Position numbers and translations under genes: made by a program
Shown: in pieces, positions 24,057 to 31,622 of the stretch
Layout of the letters: every line of letters starts with the position of its first letter
How positions within the stretch are numbered: the first letter of the stretch is position 1
Notes under the pieces: model-generated
Told to the model about the DNA's origin: nothing
The model's input: the letters and a program-made list of their open reading frames with translations, nothing else
Database searches by the model: none
DNA from: a virus
IMG/VR virus record: IMGVR_UViG_3300047471_000418
Span: 1 to 36,277 of that record
Direction: 5' to 3' (one strand)
DNA: 36,277 nucleotides

Positions 24057-25663
24057 TGCCGGTTGAAGGCGGCCGCACCACCAAACGCAAAAAAGTATTG
24101 TTACCCAGTGGCGAGGAAATCTACATCCCCGTCATTACCGGAATATCATTTACCGATGCGCAGGATCGCGGGCAGGAAACGCAACACACGATCGACAACA
24201 GCCTTGAGAGCAATCGCATCGTTCACGTCGATCAGGTCTTTGCCACCACGGTCGACGAAGAGGGCAATGCGACCGACGATCCGCCAGAACAGGACACCAG
24301 CAATCCGCTTTATGTCGAGCGTATCGACGTATGGAAAAGCCTGGATGTAGTCGACCGCGGGCAGGAAACTGAATTCAGCATTGACAACAGGACCGGCAAC
24401 GATACTGCGCCGCCCAGATTCACCAACCATCTGAAGACGCACATCTACCGCTATTTCCAGGACCCGGAAAATCCAGACGACAACGGGACATGGATCGACG
24501 CTGAATTGATCGATCAGATTTCCGTTCTTGATCCGGCTGACCGCGGGCAGGAAACAATCTACGCGCTGGAAAATCCTACCAATGCAGAGTTCCAGAGCGG
24601 AGATTTATCGGGACAGGCCAGCCCTAACGACCCCGACATCAGCAACGGCGATGGGTCTGAGGGCACGATTGACAATCCGGTCCGTACCGATCCATTTCAG
24701 AACATCGTCAATTTCAGTTCGGGCCATTATCTGCTGGTCATGCAATGGGAATGGTATGACTGGTATCTGATCCCGATTCCGTCTCAATCAATCGAATTGC
24801 CCTATACTGTGCCGACCGATCTGTCGGTGAGCTTGGATGCGGCAACCGGGGACGGGATTGAATTGCTGTTCAGCGAGCTGGTCACTCAGCCAAATTCGGT
24901 TGCGACCGGCGTCAATAAATACATCCTTATAAAAATATGGGATATGCCGAGCCCGCCGGGGAATTTTACCACCGATCCGTCAAAATGTTTCACATTGCAC
25001 GGTGCTATTTCCGATACGACGGGCGGCGGTGGCAGTGCGGATCGCGACCAGCGCTATACCAAGCAAACCAATCCGCATCCGCCCACCGCTATTGTCACGG
25101 CAATCTATGAAGACCTTTCGGTCGGACCCTATCCGACCATGATCTTCCAGCTTTTCTCGAGCAACGATTACGAATATGACGCCGGTCTGTGGAACCCGCT
25201 TACACCACAACCGCCTATCCGTTTCACCGGTCCCACTTCAGAGCCTGAGCCAGGTCCGGTTTTCGGTGGTACGCAAGGCGTGGCATCGATCCGCAATACA
25301 CCGGCCACAGACCATTTTTATAATGCACCGAATACGCCACCGTTCACGACTGTTGCCGGTGGTGATAACACTTACATCACGACGGGAATTTATAAATCCG
25401 GGCTATTTGAATTGAAGATCGCTAGTCTCGGACAACAGCAGACCGGACCCAATACCAGCGTAAACAAGATTGCTGCCTGGCCGTCATTGCCGGTGATGCG
25501 GACGATCGTCGATGGATCGCCTACCAGTCTGATCTACCCGCCCAATCCTGCCTATAGTCTCGGCTTATATAATGCGCAGGGTACCGACTGGCTGACTGCG
25601 GCGATCTATAAATTCGGTGGGCCGCCGATCCTGTCGAACAAATATACGAGCAGCAATCCATGA
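24056..25663 (+). CDS. DRGQET-repeat tail protein
   Basis: A 535-residue protein I cannot assign to a family. Its most striking feature is the hexapeptide DRGQET at residues 37-42, 100-105 and 162-167, each followed by a segment of the type x-x-x-S/T-I/L-D/E-N, so there are three tandem units of about 62 residues. The remaining two thirds are proline- and glycine-rich beta sequence (ILIKIWDMPSPPGNF, TPATDHFYNAPNTPPFTTVA). The absence of a signal peptide and the position among fibre genes suggest a tail fibre or fibre-linked structural protein. It overlaps both neighbours (TAATG and ATGA). Confidence 0.7.
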   Translation: MPVEGGRTTKRKKVLLPSGEEIYIPVITGISFTDAQDRGQETQHTIDNSLESNRIVHVDQVFATTVDEEGNATDDPPEQDTSNPLYVERIDVWKSLDVVDRGQETEFSIDNRTGNDTAPPRFTNHLKTHIYRYFQDPENPDDNGTWIDAELIDQISVLDPADRGQETIYALENPTNAEFQSGDLSGQASPNDPDISNGDGSEGTIDNPVRTDPFQNIVNFSSGHYLLVMQWEWYDWYLIPIPSQSIELPYTVPTDLSVSLDAATGDGIELLFSELVTQPNSVATGVNKYILIKIWDMPSPPGNFTTDPSKCFTLHGAISDTTGGGGSADRDQRYTKQTNPHPPTAIVTAIYEDLSVGPYPTMIFQLFSSNDYEYDAGLWNPLTPQPPIRFTGPTSEPEPGPVFGGTQGVASIRNTPATDHFYNAPNTPPFTTVAGGDNTYITTGIYKSGLFELKIASLGQQQTGPNTSVNKIAAWPSLPVMRTIVDGSPTSLIYPPNPAYSLGLYNAQGTDWLTAAIYKFGGPPILSNKYTSSNP

Positions 25664-27279
25664 TCTACGGGGTCGTCGCGCAGGTTCCATTCACCGCCCC
25701 GCCGCCGATAATCCCACTGTCTCGGCTGCCAGCCGCAGCCTCGCTGAATTTAACTACGGCGGCACCAACTCGCATCGTTTTTAATCCTTCGCCCAATATT
25801 GTTCCTGCCGCCGGCTTTGTTCTGCTGGTTGGGCAAACGGCATCGCTATTTGATGCAGCGACGACGGCGTGGATCAATGCAGTCGTGGCAGGTGGCGGCA
25901 CGGTCAGTACGGCGCGGAAAGTAGTTGTTAACTCCCTCATCACCGGACTAAAAACAGATGGTCTGTGGACCAAGCTTGACCGGCTCTGGGTATTGGCTGC
26001 GGAAAATTCACAAAGCGCTCTGATCGACCTCAAGGCGACGGCGACGGCTACTCTCGGCTCTCCCAACCCGACCTTTGCGGTTGATCGCGGGTTTACCGGT
26101 ACCGGATCGAGCAGCAGCGTCATTGATACAGGTTTCAACGGGGCGAGCGGGACACCCTTACTAAGTCTAAACGATACACATTTTTCGTTATGGAATCTGA
26201 CCAACCCGTTGCCGACCAGTGCGACCGTAGGATATTGCGGGGCCGATCCTGGTCTCGGTGGCGGCGGGGCTTATTGGATTTATTTTACCGGCGACAGCAG
26301 TTTCTATTTCCGAACCAACGATAACGGCGCAGCAACGGCACTGGCTTCGGCGTTTACTACTCACGCCGGGCATTTCATTTCATCCCGCGTGAATTCGACG
26401 CAGCGCAAGCTTTACCAGAATGGCACATTGAAATTTACTACTACCGCCACGTCAAATGCGCTGCCGAACATAACTCACAAAATAATATCTTCCGGCCTCG
26501 TCCATCAAGCGGCTGCCTATAGCGTCGGCACCAATCTTGACGGTGGATCGGATGCGGTCAATTTTTACACTCGTTTACAAACATATATGCTCGCAATAGG
26601 AGCACCGATAAATAGCTTTAGCCCGAGCCCAGCTGCCAAAGCGCTCAACTTAAGCGGCGTTGCACCGCTATTGAATCCTACGCCGTCGCTGGCCACTATC
26701 GGCACATTGACCGGCAACGCTTCGGCAACGACGGCAACCCTAACGATGCCGGCCTCGCTTGTGAATGGGAATATTCTTGTCGGATTTATTCAATTGCCTG
26801 CTGCAGGCGGCAAGACATTCTCGGTTGGCGGCGGCTGGACTATTGGTGATACAGACGCGGCGGGTAATTCGGCGTGGGCCTGGCGCTATGTGGACGGTTC
26901 ACAAGCGGCGCCGGTCTTCTCATGGGGCGGTGCCAGTGTTGCGTGGCATGGTCAGGTAGCGCAGATACAGACTGTCAAGGTAACCGGCGCTATTGGAGCA
27001 TCCACGAAAGCCAATGGAACGGTTAGTCCGATTGCCGTCGGTGCTGTAACAACGACCGCTGCAAGAAGCTTGATCTTGGCAATTCTACTGAAGGCGGGTA
27101 GCGAAGTAATTACGGTTCCCACCGGTTTCACCAGTATTGCGCAGTTTAATGATTCCACCGCATCGGATCGCCTGGCCGTTGAAACAGTTGTTGCATCGGG
27201 CGCGGCAAGCGATGCGGTATCCGTTGCTATTACCAACGCGGTTTGGCAAGGATTCCTCATTGAAATTAAATCACTGTGA
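25660..27279 (+). CDS. ConA-like tail fibre protein carrying the 22-residue repeat
   Basis: A 539-residue protein. The N-terminus has two units of the same repeat as the giant repeat protein (LPAAASLNLTTAAPT at 23-37 and VPAAGFVLLVGQTASLF at 48-64), and a third at 323-336 (SPAAKALNLSGVAP). Between them, residues about 65-315 look like a lectin/LamG-type domain (FSLWNLTNPLPTSATVGYCG, HFISSRVNSTQRKLYQNGTL). After the third unit comes a beta-domain seen in many phage fibres (VNGNILVGFIQLPAAGGKTF...FLIEIKSL). The repeat seems to act as a spacer or docking element. The start overlaps the upstream stop (ATGA). Confidence 0.75.
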   Translation: MIYGVVAQVPFTAPPPIIPLSRLPAAASLNLTTAAPTRIVFNPSPNIVPAAGFVLLVGQTASLFDAATTAWINAVVAGGGTVSTARKVVVNSLITGLKTDGLWTKLDRLWVLAAENSQSALIDLKATATATLGSPNPTFAVDRGFTGTGSSSSVIDTGFNGASGTPLLSLNDTHFSLWNLTNPLPTSATVGYCGADPGLGGGGAYWIYFTGDSSFYFRTNDNGAATALASAFTTHAGHFISSRVNSTQRKLYQNGTLKFTTTATSNALPNITHKIISSGLVHQAAAYSVGTNLDGGSDAVNFYTRLQTYMLAIGAPINSFSPSPAAKALNLSGVAPLLNPTPSLATIGTLTGNASATTATLTMPASLVNGNILVGFIQLPAAGGKTFSVGGGWTIGDTDAAGNSAWAWRYVDGSQAAPVFSWGGASVAWHGQVAQIQTVKVTGAIGASTKANGTVSPIAVGAVTTTAARSLILAILLKAGSEVITVPTGFTSIAQFNDSTASDRLAVETVVASGAASDAVSVAITNAVWQGFLIEIKSL

Positions 27280-27315
27280 ACCAGCGTGAAGTCACGCATA
27301 ACAGGAGAACGAAAA

Positions 27316-27645
27316 ATGTCAGTCGTACCAGTTACCATCAATGGAATTGCGTATCCGAAGAACAAGAAAGATCCACCGTTCCCCGTAACCATTGTCGGGC
27401 AAGCATGGATCAGCGGGCTAAAGCCCGGCGGTGGTCCGTCGCCAGGTGGTCCGCCTCTTGAGATCTGGGGCGACATCGGCGACTACATCGATGCTGGCTT
27501 GCCGCTGCCACAGCCGCCACCGTCAGTCCCGACGACACCGACTGAGCCAAAGCCTCCTCCGTCGGGTGGTGGATGGGGGTGGTCCCCGGATTATGGATGG
27601 GGATATTTCCCACCGCCGGGAAGTGCAACTCCAAAGCGCCCATAG
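27316..27645 (+). CDS. Proline/glycine-rich small protein
   Basis: A 109-residue protein with an ordered start (MSVVPVTINGIAYPKNKKDP) and a low-complexity Pro/Gly/Trp-rich end (PLPQPPPSVPTTPTEPKPPP, GGGWGWSPDYGWGYFPPPG). AGGAG near 27303-27307 precedes ATG 27316, so this start is preferred over the longer GTG form from 27286. No family recognised. It could be a virion or fibre accessory, as it ends the structural block before the lysis genes. Confidence 0.65.
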   Translation: MSVVPVTINGIAYPKNKKDPPFPVTIVGQAWISGLKPGGGPSPGGPPLEIWGDIGDYIDAGLPLPQPPPSVPTTPTEPKPPPSGGGWGWSPDYGWGYFPPPGSATPKRP

Positions 27646-27671
27646 CTTATATGGATAGGGAGGGGCTTCTG

Positions 27672-27899
27672 ATGCATGCTGCCTCTCCCGCTTTTCTTGC
27701 TCTTGCCCTCATCCTGCTCACGTCGCTGGATGGAAAACCTATCTGGGTGGAGTCGAGCGCGGTGGTTATCATTCGCACGCAGTCGCACGAATGCCAGGAC
27801 GGGCACGGCTCGGTAATCCGTGTCGGCAGTAATGCTTTGTGTGTAAGGGAAAAGCCCGATCAGATCAGGGAGCTGATTTACAATGCGGATCGTCATTAG
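27672..27899 (+). CDS. Small signal-anchor protein before the endolysin (lysis-associated candidate)
   Basis: A 75-residue protein with a hydrophobic stretch at residues 6-18 (PAFLALALILLTS), then DGKPIWVESSAVVIIRTQSH, with a Cys at about 33 and another at about 53. The C-terminal half resembles the short FlbD-like fold seen in small alphaproteobacterial proteins. GGAGGGG-like purines at 27656-27664 precede ATG 27672, which is preferred over 27651. It overlaps the endolysin start by 17 bases. A secreted or membrane-anchored product next to the amidase could serve as a holin-like factor or periplasmic helper, but one segment is not enough to call a holin. Confidence 0.6.
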   Translation: MHAASPAFLALALILLTSLDGKPIWVESSAVVIIRTQSHECQDGHGSVIRVGSNALCVREKPDQIRELIYNADRH

Positions 27900-28818
27900 T
27901 AGTGGCCACGGACTAAAGGTGCGTGGTGCCTCTGGAATTCTCGACGAGGTCGACGAGGCACGCAAGGTGGTCCCGGCGGTTGCTCAGGATCTGCGCGCGT
28001 TAGGCCATGAGGTGACGGAATACAATGACGATGTTTCCACTTCGCAGAATGAAAACCTGCATCGCATTGTGGACTTTCATAATGCTCAATCGCGAGACAT
28101 CGACGTTAGTGTTCATTTTAACGCCTACATGCCGACTGATGCTGGCATGGGGACGGAGGTGCTTTATCTCACGCAGGAAGACCTAGCGCGGCGCGTGGTC
28201 GATGCGATCAGCAATTCCTGTGGCTTGATCAATCGCGGGCCGAAGAAGCGCACCGATCTATACTTTCTGAACAATACCAACGAGCCGGCGATCCTGATCG
28301 AGACATGCTTCGTTGACAGCAAATGTGATGCGGATCTGTACCGGAAAAACTTCACGGCCATCTGCCGGTCGATCGCCATGGTGGGCAACAAGGGGCGGCC
28401 ACAGTTATATGAATGGAACGGCTTGGTCAGTTGGTTTGGTGGGCCAGAGGATAGCGGGGTCAGTGCCGACGAAGGTCTGGCGTTCATCTATGAGGTAGAC
28501 GATGCGCCGCATCTTTTCCTCGAGGAACAACCGAGCGGGACGACCGGATTAGCGCGGCGCCTCGATCCTGATGGCGACTACATCGCAATGCGCTGGGACT
28601 ATGAGCAGACGCCACGCGAGACGCTGCTGACCAATCTGGCGTTAGTGCATGCGCCGGCGACCGGGAAAAAATATTATGCCTATCCGGCCGATTGGGGTCC
28701 ACACGTCGACACCGGTCGCATCGCTGACATTAGTCCAGGTCTTATGGAAAAGCTCGGCATCAAGACCGACGATGCGGTCGATGTCAGTTTCCCGCATACC
28801 GAGAAAAAGCGATCATAA
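27883..28818 (+). CDS. N-acetylmuramoyl-L-alanine amidase (endolysin)
   Basis: A 311-residue Amidase_3 (PF01520)-type enzyme that cuts the amide bond between muramic acid and the stem peptide. Zinc-binding and catalytic residues are visible: H9 in SSGHG, E22 (or E25) in ILDEVDEAR, H78 in VSVHFNA and E140 in ILIETCFVDS. A second domain (residues about 180-305: WNGLVSWFGGPEDSGVSADE, HAPATGKKYYAYPADWGPH, TGRIADISPGLMEKLGIKTD) resembles a double-psi-barrel/RlpA-like or wall-binding domain seen fused to rhizobial phage amidases. No signal peptide, so export needs a holin. The late operon ends here, 17 bases from the converging gene. Confidence 0.9.
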   Translation: MRIVISSGHGLKVRGASGILDEVDEARKVVPAVAQDLRALGHEVTEYNDDVSTSQNENLHRIVDFHNAQSRDIDVSVHFNAYMPTDAGMGTEVLYLTQEDLARRVVDAISNSCGLINRGPKKRTDLYFLNNTNEPAILIETCFVDSKCDADLYRKNFTAICRSIAMVGNKGRPQLYEWNGLVSWFGGPEDSGVSADEGLAFIYEVDDAPHLFLEEQPSGTTGLARRLDPDGDYIAMRWDYEQTPRETLLTNLALVHAPATGKKYYAYPADWGPHVDTGRIADISPGLMEKLGIKTDDAVDVSFPHTEKKRS

Positions 28819-28835
28819 TTGAAACGGCGGGAGTC

Positions 28836-29267
28836 TCATGGCTCATCCTTCAATGCGCGGATGGCAGCGGCTAATGTTTTTGGGCATGGCGCCGATACAT
28901 AGCCGATATAGCTCTCCGCCACCTGTGCGCAGCGTTCGATGGTGGCCTTGACCTGTATTTGATTAACGGTCTGATCTGCCCTCGCACAAATGGCTTTGGC
29001 TTCTTCAATATCCTCTTGGGTAAATGATGGTTTCACCCCCGCAGCGGCTGCGAGGGCGGCGGCAATGGCGTCGTCTGGAATGGTACCATATAGCTTATGC
29101 CAATCGCTTAAACGATTTCGCGCCGCCTCTATCTGTGCTTGCGTTGGTGAATTTGTGGGGGCCACGCCTCCCTGCGTCGGCAGTTCATTGACGTGGCCCG
29201 CCTTGCTGCCATCCGTGACGACCGGATTCTTACCCGGAGGCGGCTGCAAACTATTTTCTTTTCCCAC
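28836..29267 (-). CDS. Hypothetical alanine-rich helical protein
   Basis: A 143-residue protein if it starts at GTG 29267 (AGGAG 12 bases upstream). A longer frame reaches GTG 29360 but runs through the direct repeats and reads less like protein. The N-terminal part is disordered (NSLQPPPGKNPVVTDG, NELPTQGGVAPTNSPTQAQ). The rest is helical (IEAARNRLSDWHKLYGTIPD, DAIAAALAAAAGVKPSFTQE, ATIERCAQVAESYIGYVSAP). The ending CAQVAESY...LAAAIRALKDE is common in small phage proteins of unknown role. It is the last gene of the leftward operon, converging with the endolysin. Confidence 0.55.
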   Translation of the reverse strand: MGKENSLQPPPGKNPVVTDGSKAGHVNELPTQGGVAPTNSPTQAQIEAARNRLSDWHKLYGTIPDDAIAAALAAAAGVKPSFTQEDIEEAKAICARADQTVNQIQVKATIERCAQVAESYIGYVSAPCPKTLAAAIRALKDEP

Positions 29268-29290
29268 GACTTGGACGAGCTCCTGTTGGA

Positions 29291-29300
29291 AGTGTCTAAC
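29291..29300 (+). repeat. Direct repeat AGTGTCTAAC, copy 1
   Basis: Exact 10-mer. Related copies at 29325-29334 (AGTGTCTACC), 29403-29412 (exact) and 29455-29464 (AGCGTCTAAC), all on the same strand; start-to-start spacings are 34, 78 and 52 bases. Candidate integrase arm sites. Confidence 0.6.
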
Positions 29301-29324
29301 CCTGAGAACAATTGAGCAATTCTG

Positions 29325-29334
29325 AGTGTCTACC
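29325..29334 (+). repeat. Direct repeat, copy 2
   Basis: AGTGTCTACC, one mismatch from copy 1. Preceded by CTGAG overlapping the repeat; copy 1 is followed by CTGAG, which makes a compact symmetrical unit with the inverted repeat between them. Confidence 0.6.
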
Positions 29335-29402
29335 CCTTTGATAATTCGACTAATCCGCACAACGGGGGTTTATGGGAATATTAAAACAAATCAAATGCAT
29401 GC

Positions 29403-29412
29403 AGTGTCTAAC
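29403..29412 (+). repeat. Direct repeat, copy 3
   Basis: AGTGTCTAAC, identical to copy 1, just after ATGCATGC. Confidence 0.6.
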
Positions 29413-29437
29413 CATTCCGAACCTGTCCATGGAAATA

Positions 29438-29632
29438 CTAGGGAATTTTAGCATAGCGTCTAACCTTCTTTAACTCTCTTTCCATTTTGATGCTCCATTC
29501 TTTAAGGCAAGTAAAAGTGCAAAATTGAGCAGAATGCAATTCGCCGGTGTCCCAATCTGGATATTTTAGAAAGTATGGACCTGGAAGGCCGATCTCACTC
29601 TTGCAACAATCGCATTTATAAATTTTGTTCAT
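29438..29632 (-). CDS. Small zinc-ribbon protein
   Basis: A 64-residue protein with a Cys-rich start (YKCDCCKSEIGLPGPYFLKY) and a second Cys pair (FCTFTCLKEW), spaced like a treble-clef or zinc-ribbon finger with four metal ligands, then a basic helical end (KMERELKKVRRYAK). AGGAG stands just before the ATG. Such small fingers are common in phage early or recombination regions. DNA or protein binding is likely, and the target is unknown. It is downstream of the integrase in the same operon and flanks the candidate attP, so a role near integration is conceivable but only inferred. Confidence 0.75.
   Translation of the reverse strand: MNKIYKCDCCKSEIGLPGPYFLKYPDWDTGELHSAQFCTFTCLKEWSIKMERELKKVRRYAKIP
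29455..29464 (+). repeat. Direct repeat, copy 4
   Basis: AGCGTCTAAC, one mismatch from copy 1. Lies inside the 3' end of the zinc-ribbon gene, where it encodes part of KKVRRYAK. Confidence 0.5.
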
Positions 29633-29649
29633 CCTGCTCTCCTTACGCT

Positions 29650-29877
29650 CTATCTTTTTAACGCCTCGTCGATCGTCCTATAAAAAACGTCGACTAAAAG
29701 TTTAAGTCTCTTTTGCTGGACCTTATGAATTGTCATGTTGCTTTTCCAAGCGGCTATCAATGGGCCTTCTTTTCCGTGCTTTTGACGCCCCTTTAGAGAG
29801 GACTGCAATTCGCGCTGAATTTTATCTGTCAATTGTTCAAATTGTTTCTTAAGTCGTAATGCTTCTTTTCGTGTCAT
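29650..29877 (-). CDS. Small basic helical protein after the integrase
   Basis: A 75-residue lysine-rich protein (MTRKEALRLKKQFEQLTDKI, QRELQSSLKGRQKHGKEGPL, KVQQKRLKLLVDVFYRTIDE). Predicted mostly helix, possibly a coiled coil. Its ATG overlaps the integrase stop (ATGA), so it is coupled to integrase synthesis. The longer frame from 29910 is a read-through of the integrase C-terminus. I recognise no family. A DNA-binding accessory is possible from charge alone. Confidence 0.65.
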   Translation of the reverse strand: MTRKEALRLKKQFEQLTDKIQRELQSSLKGRQKHGKEGPLIAAWKSNMTIHKVQQKRLKLLVDVFYRTIDEALKR

Positions 29878-30920
29878 TTGGCCTTCCTCGCGGCATCCGC
29901 CGCTTCCCATCGCAGCATCGCATTCTTCGCCAACTGCTTCCTTGCCGCGCGCTTGGTGTAATGCAGCGCCATCTTCGCCGAGCGGTGGCCGGTGACGGCC
30001 ATGATCTCGTCAATCGAGCATCCGGCCTCGGCCAGTGCCTGCGCGGCATTCTTGCGCAAGCCGTGGAATGAATAGCCCTTGATGCCGAGCCGCTGCAGCT
30101 GTTGTCGCACTAGGCGCGACAGGCTGGCCGGATCATAAGGATTGCCGCGCTCACCGAGCAGGATGAATTTACCCTTGCGCGGTATGGACTGTAGCACAGC
30201 CCTGAGTGCTATATGGCAGGGTATCACCACGAACTCGCCAGTTTTTTGCTGCACCACCTCGATGGTTTCGCCGTCGAATTGCGACCATTTCATCTTGACC
30301 ACATCGGAGCGGCGTTGCCCGGTATAGCGGCCGAGCATGACAGCCAGGCGCAAGTGAGCCGGGGCCGCGGCGTCGAAAGCAGCGAACAGTTCCTCACTCC
30401 ACGGCTGCCGTTCATTTTCCTCCCTGTGGCCATGCAGCCTGCTCACTCCAACGGTCGGATTTGCCTCGAGCTCAAGATCAAGGTGCTGATCGGCAAACTG
30501 CCACAGCACTGACAGGCGGCCGAGCGCGCTGTCCGCCACCGAGGCCGAAAAGCGGCGGTGAAAGTGATCGCGCATCGCCTTCACATGCCGTGGCCGCAGA
30601 TCGCGCAGCATGCCGCCGCCGAATGTTCGCTTGAGTTCGTCAAATATTCTGCGGTCTGATCGCCAAGTATTGGGCGCGCGCGCATTGAATGCCTTGGTGG
30701 CGACGAATTGATCGATACCCCAGCCCAGCGTGCCGCGGAGGAATCCGATCTTGCTGGCATCGATCTTGAATTTCTGTGCGGAGTTTGCCGCTTCATAGGC
30801 CGCCATAAAGCCGGGCGCATGCGGTGCCGGTAATTGGACGGCCGAGTATCCCTTGCGGCGAAAATAATAGCGCGCCCTGCCGTGGCGATCTTTGTATGCC
30901 TTGATGAAAGGCAGCTTCAT
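29874..30920 (-). CDS. int: Tyrosine-type integrase
   Basis: A 348-residue site-specific recombinase that would insert and excise phage DNA at attP/attB. Catalytic residues of the family are all visible: R203 in YTGQRRSDVVKMKW, K226 in QQKTGE, H286 and R289 in SFHGLRKNAA, H312 in TGHRSAKMAL and the nucleophile Y321 in HYTKRA. The N-terminal part has an arm-binding-like strand set (YKDRHGRARYYFRRKG) and a helical core-binding domain (WRSDRRIFDELKRTFGGGML). The ATG overlaps the excisionase stop (ATGA). Candidate arm sites lie downstream at 29291-29464. Confidence 0.95.
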   Translation of the reverse strand: MKLPFIKAYKDRHGRARYYFRRKGYSAVQLPAPHAPGFMAAYEAANSAQKFKIDASKIGFLRGTLGWGIDQFVATKAFNARAPNTWRSDRRIFDELKRTFGGGMLRDLRPRHVKAMRDHFHRRFSASVADSALGRLSVLWQFADQHLDLELEANPTVGVSRLHGHREENERQPWSEELFAAFDAAAPAHLRLAVMLGRYTGQRRSDVVKMKWSQFDGETIEVVQQKTGEFVVIPCHIALRAVLQSIPRKGKFILLGERGNPYDPASLSRLVRQQLQRLGIKGYSFHGLRKNAAQALAEAGCSIDEIMAVTGHRSAKMALHYTKRAARKQLAKNAMLRWEAADAARKAK

Positions 30921-31171
30921 TTTCTCACGCTGGAAATTATCACATCGAAACTGTTCGGTCGGTCATTGTCGCTGGTCATTTGCTCAAAGGCTAGCTCCAG
31001 CGCCAGCCGGTCCCAAAGCGCCAAACTATCGATATGAACTGGTTTCGGCAGCTTGCCTTGCTCGACCAGTTCGAGGAATTTGCTGCGCGATATGGATAAA
31101 TAGGCCGCAGCCCGCTCGGCCTTCATGGCGCGCGGTGGATAGGCCAGATGATCGTGCAGTTTACTTTCCAT
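30917..31171 (-). CDS. AlpA/Xis-like excisionase (putative)
   Basis: An 84-residue protein with a MerR/AlpA-type winged helix: MKAERAAAYLSISRSKFLEL, then VEQGKLPKPVHIDSLALWDR. This is the pattern of phage excisionases and recombination-directionality factors that bind DNA near attP. The gene is directly upstream of the integrase in the operon and overlaps it by ATGA, which supports the assignment. The end (NSFDVIISSVRK) is not part of the fold. A transcription regulator of the AlpA type is the alternative. Confidence 0.75.
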   Translation of the reverse strand: MESKLHDHLAYPPRAMKAERAAAYLSISRSKFLELVEQGKLPKPVHIDSLALWDRLALELAFEQMTSDNDRPNSFDVIISSVRK

Positions 31172-31622
31172 TCATTCTCTCAGCTAGCATTCGCAGGCCA
31201 TATTCACGCAATGCTTCGTGCGGCAAATCTTCCAGGGGCGGCCAGCAGCAGCCATCCTCGGTGACCTTCAATGGCTCGTCGGTTCGCAATGGTGCTTGTA
31301 ATTTAGGTGCGGGTAAAACTTTATCTTCTGCATGATGAGAAAATACCGGATCAAATTTTAGATTGCGCGGCGGACCTCGGCGGTTCGACCAGCAGTGGTC
31401 ACGGCTGTACCAAAACAGATGGACTCGTGGCCATAGCTTGCGGGCTTCGTGTTTGCTGAGGCAGACCGTGCTGGGCGCTGCCGCTGCCGACTGCGTCATT
31501 ACAATAATCATGAGGGACAGCGTAAGGATGATCAGGCCGAGCGCAATGATCAGCAGATAGAGTTGGCGGATGAGGTGATCACGCCGCATGATTTTTTCCG
31601 CCTGGCGGTCAATTGACAGCAT
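31161..31622 (-). CDS. Membrane-anchored conserved rhizobial phage protein
   Basis: A 153-residue protein with an N-terminal membrane segment (residues about 19-41: LYLLIIALGLIILTLSLMII). A Cys/Trp-rich region follows: VCLSKHEARKLWPRVHLFWY, SRDHCWSNRRGPPRNLKFDP. The second part is one I associate with proteins of Bradyrhizobium phages and prophages; function unknown. The predicted topology puts the Cys-rich part in the periplasm. Start: GTG 31625 or ATG 31622; a later ATG at 31589 with AGGCGG upstream is also possible. It overlaps the downstream excisionase by 11 bases. Confidence 0.65.
   Translation of the reverse strand: MLSIDRQAEKIMRRDHLIRQLYLLIIALGLIILTLSLMIIVMTQSAAAAPSTVCLSKHEARKLWPRVHLFWYSRDHCWSNRRGPPRNLKFDPVFSHHAEDKVLPAPKLQAPLRTDEPLKVTEDGCCWPPLEDLPHEALREYGLRMLAERMNGK

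Larger units (their letters stand above)
29268..29437. other. Intergenic region with direct repeats, candidate attP
   Basis: The longest non-coding stretch of the window. It is A/T-richer than its surroundings and contains three copies of an AGTGTCTAAC-like 10-mer (29291-29300, 29325-29334 with TACC, 29403-29412); a fourth lies at 29455-29464 inside the neighbouring gene. The first two flank an imperfect inverted repeat (GAACAATTGAGCAATTC, 29305-29321). Short direct repeats beside an integrase gene are typical of arm-type binding sites around an attachment site. No tRNA-like core was recognised. Terminal repeats of an old insertion sequence are the main alternative. Confidence 0.4.

Noticed and set aside
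27284-27297. GCGTG-AAGT-CACGC hairpin before the gene at 27316
   Set aside because: Stem of only 5 bp and no T-run; too weak to call a terminator or switch.
29268-29464. AGTGTCTAAC repeats as ends of an insertion sequence
   Set aside because: No transposase or terminal inverted pair was seen nearby; kept only as an alternative to attP.
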